A DNA stretch of 64,000 nt from Allorhizobium pseudoryzae (GTDB lineage: Bacteria > Pseudomonadota > Alphaproteobacteria > Rhizobiales > Rhizobiaceae), in assembly GCF_011046245.1 (NCBI RefSeq), contig NZ_CP049241.1, positions 2,372,001 to 2,436,000 of the forward strand. Reading direction: 5' to 3'. Below are positions 63,281 to 64,000 of this stretch, in pieces. The notes under the pieces are model-generated. The model worked only from the letters and a program-made list of their open reading frames with translations, was not told where the DNA came from and did no database searches. The stretch's first letter is position 1. Each line of letters starts with the position of its first letter. The position numbers and the translations under genes were made by a program.

Positions 63281-64000
63281 ATGCGTTTAACGCTCCAAAT
63301 CCATTTTGACGGTGAGTGGCATCACGCCGCTACGCTAGAACTTAAGGACGACGCGGCCGGCTTCCAGGGCGCGTCGATCGTCGATTACGATCTCGACTAT
63401 TTCGTCACCGTGGCATCGGCGGAGTTTTCTGCTGGAAAAACGGTCCGGGACCATCGCGCCTTGTCAGTCCGTTATCCCGTTGATCTCGAAAATCGATATA
63501 GCCGCAGTTGGCCGCCATTCCTGTTGGATCTCATGCCGCAGGGACATGCGAGGCGAAAGCTTGCCGAGCACCTCGGCCTTGCTGAAGGCTCGCGCGCTTC
63601 TGATCTGCCACTGCTTCTCCGATCGGCGACGGGAGGCATAGGTAATATCCGGATCAAAGAAGCGGCTGAGGCAGAAACTGAACGCCTGCACGGTGTTGAG
63701 CGCCAAGGGGTGACAAAGGCGGAAATCCTTGAGCGGTCAGATGGCTTCATGGAAGTCGCCGACCGTTTTGGAATGCTCGCCTCCGGCTCAAGCGGCCTTC
63801 AAGGCGAATGGCCGAAGGTCTCGATGACCCAGGCCAATGACGGGCTCTACTATCCCGACAGCTTCGTGACGGACGAAGAGGCCGTGCGCCACGTCATCGT
63901 CAAGCTGGTACGCAGCAACGAGCCTGTGGACCGCCTCATCCTCGAAGGCGAAGCCCTCTATTCGCGGATCGCTCAAGAGATCGGTTTGAATGTCAGTGAA
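63281..64000 (+). CDS. HipA-family kinase toxin (C-terminus beyond window)
   Basis: The frame is open from ATG 63281 to the window end (240 codons, no stop). The HipA N-terminal pattern is clear: PPFLLDLMPQGHARRKLAEH, then ASDLPLLLRSATGGIGNIRI, and the region SSGLQGEWPKVSMTQ leading into DGLYYPDSFVTDEEAVRHVI and LILEGEALYSRIAQEIGL. HipA phosphorylates translation components (GltX in E. coli) and causes dormancy. The catalytic Asp-loops are beyond the edge, so activity cannot be judged. The nearest HTH partner candidate is the repressor at 62443; a HipB gene may lie downstream. Confidence 0.82.
   Translation, partial: MRLTLQIHFDGEWHHAATLELKDDAAGFQGASIVDYDLDYFVTVASAEFSAGKTVRDHRALSVRYPVDLENRYSRSWPPFLLDLMPQGHARRKLAEHLGLAEGSRASDLPLLLRSATGGIGNIRIKEAAEAETERLHGVERQGVTKAEILERSDGFMEVADRFGMLASGSSGLQGEWPKVSMTQANDGLYYPDSFVTDEEAVRHVIVKLVRSNEPVDRLILEGEALYSRIAQEIGLNVSE

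Larger units (their letters stand above)
60633..64000. mobile_element. Integrated genetic element at a tRNA gene (left end; right end beyond window)
   Basis: A tyrosine integrase abuts the tRNA 3' end and points towards it, the classic layout for tRNA-targeted islands or prophage remnants. It is followed by two excisionase-type HTH genes on the same strand, a divergent repressor, a small membrane protein and a HipA-like kinase. The tRNA is intact with its own CCA, so the element carries the tRNA 3' end as attL. The other attachment site is not in this window. Confidence 0.75.

Overview
The window looks like chromosomal DNA of a Rhizobiaceae member (Rhizobium/Agrobacterium/Allorhizobium group). 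It is GC-rich, and several loci are typical of rhizobia: an arsR - tandem AbcR-like sRNAs - lsrB/vtlR - trxB - lrp block followed by lpcC and greA, a 400-aa AatA-type aminotransferase, dnaG next to rpoD with an acidic N-terminal extension, and a DUF930 protein. No species is assigned. Almost all of it is ordinary core chromosome; the right end is an integrated element and a few small toxin-antitoxin loci are scattered in between. Layout. 1-4.8 kb (minus strand): a cut-off lipoprotein, a creatinase-like M24 protein, the multicopper/purine enzyme PgeF, MidA methyltransferase and Lgt. 5.0-7.4 kb (plus): UbiK-like protein, YbjN protein, ProC and a CsaA-like tRNA-binding protein. 7.4-10.1 kb (minus): MarR, OmpR-type regulator and EnvZ-like kinase in one operon. 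10.3-22 kb: metallo-beta-lactamase hydrolase, cold-shock protein, EamA transporter, aatA, a Phd/PIN toxin-antitoxin pair, sugar dehydrogenase, ChaA, fatty acid hydroxylase, a frameshifted LysR pseudogene and an SDR. 21.9-25.8 kb (minus): arsR-nemA, two tandem small RNAs and trxB-lsrB. 26-31.8 kb: Lrp, two LPS-type glycosyltransferases, GreA, then a two-gene DNA-repair operon (radical SAM/HhH protein plus UdgX). 31.8-49 kb: MFS and MATE transporters, DUF2235 and SRPBCC proteins, higBA, carB, a GT87 protein, a zinc metallopeptidase, a membrane LytTR regulator, GST, aldo/keto reductase and carA. carA and carB lie on the same strand but are about 8.3 kb apart. 49.3-60.5 kb: YqeY, a truncated BrnA-like antitoxin, dnaG, rpoD, a TIR-domain protein with its own promoter, DUF930, YjbQ and SIMPL proteins. 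60.6-64 kb: a CAU-anticodon tRNA whose 3' end abuts a tyrosine integrase. Behind it come two excisionase-type HTH proteins, a divergent repressor, a small membrane protein and a HipA-like kinase that runs off the window. How the genes work together. The most coherent regulatory unit is 23.0-25.8 kb. LsrB/VtlR (LysR type), co-transcribed with thioredoxin reductase, sits directly upstream of two Rho-independently terminated sRNAs of the AbcR (alpha-r15) type, which in relatives repress ABC transporter mRNAs and depend on this regulator. The best candidates for under-described biology are the TIR protein, the HipA-carrying integrated element, the UdgX/radical SAM pair, a putative attenuator hairpin just upstream of the MATE gene, and a hairpin cluster upstream of dnaG.
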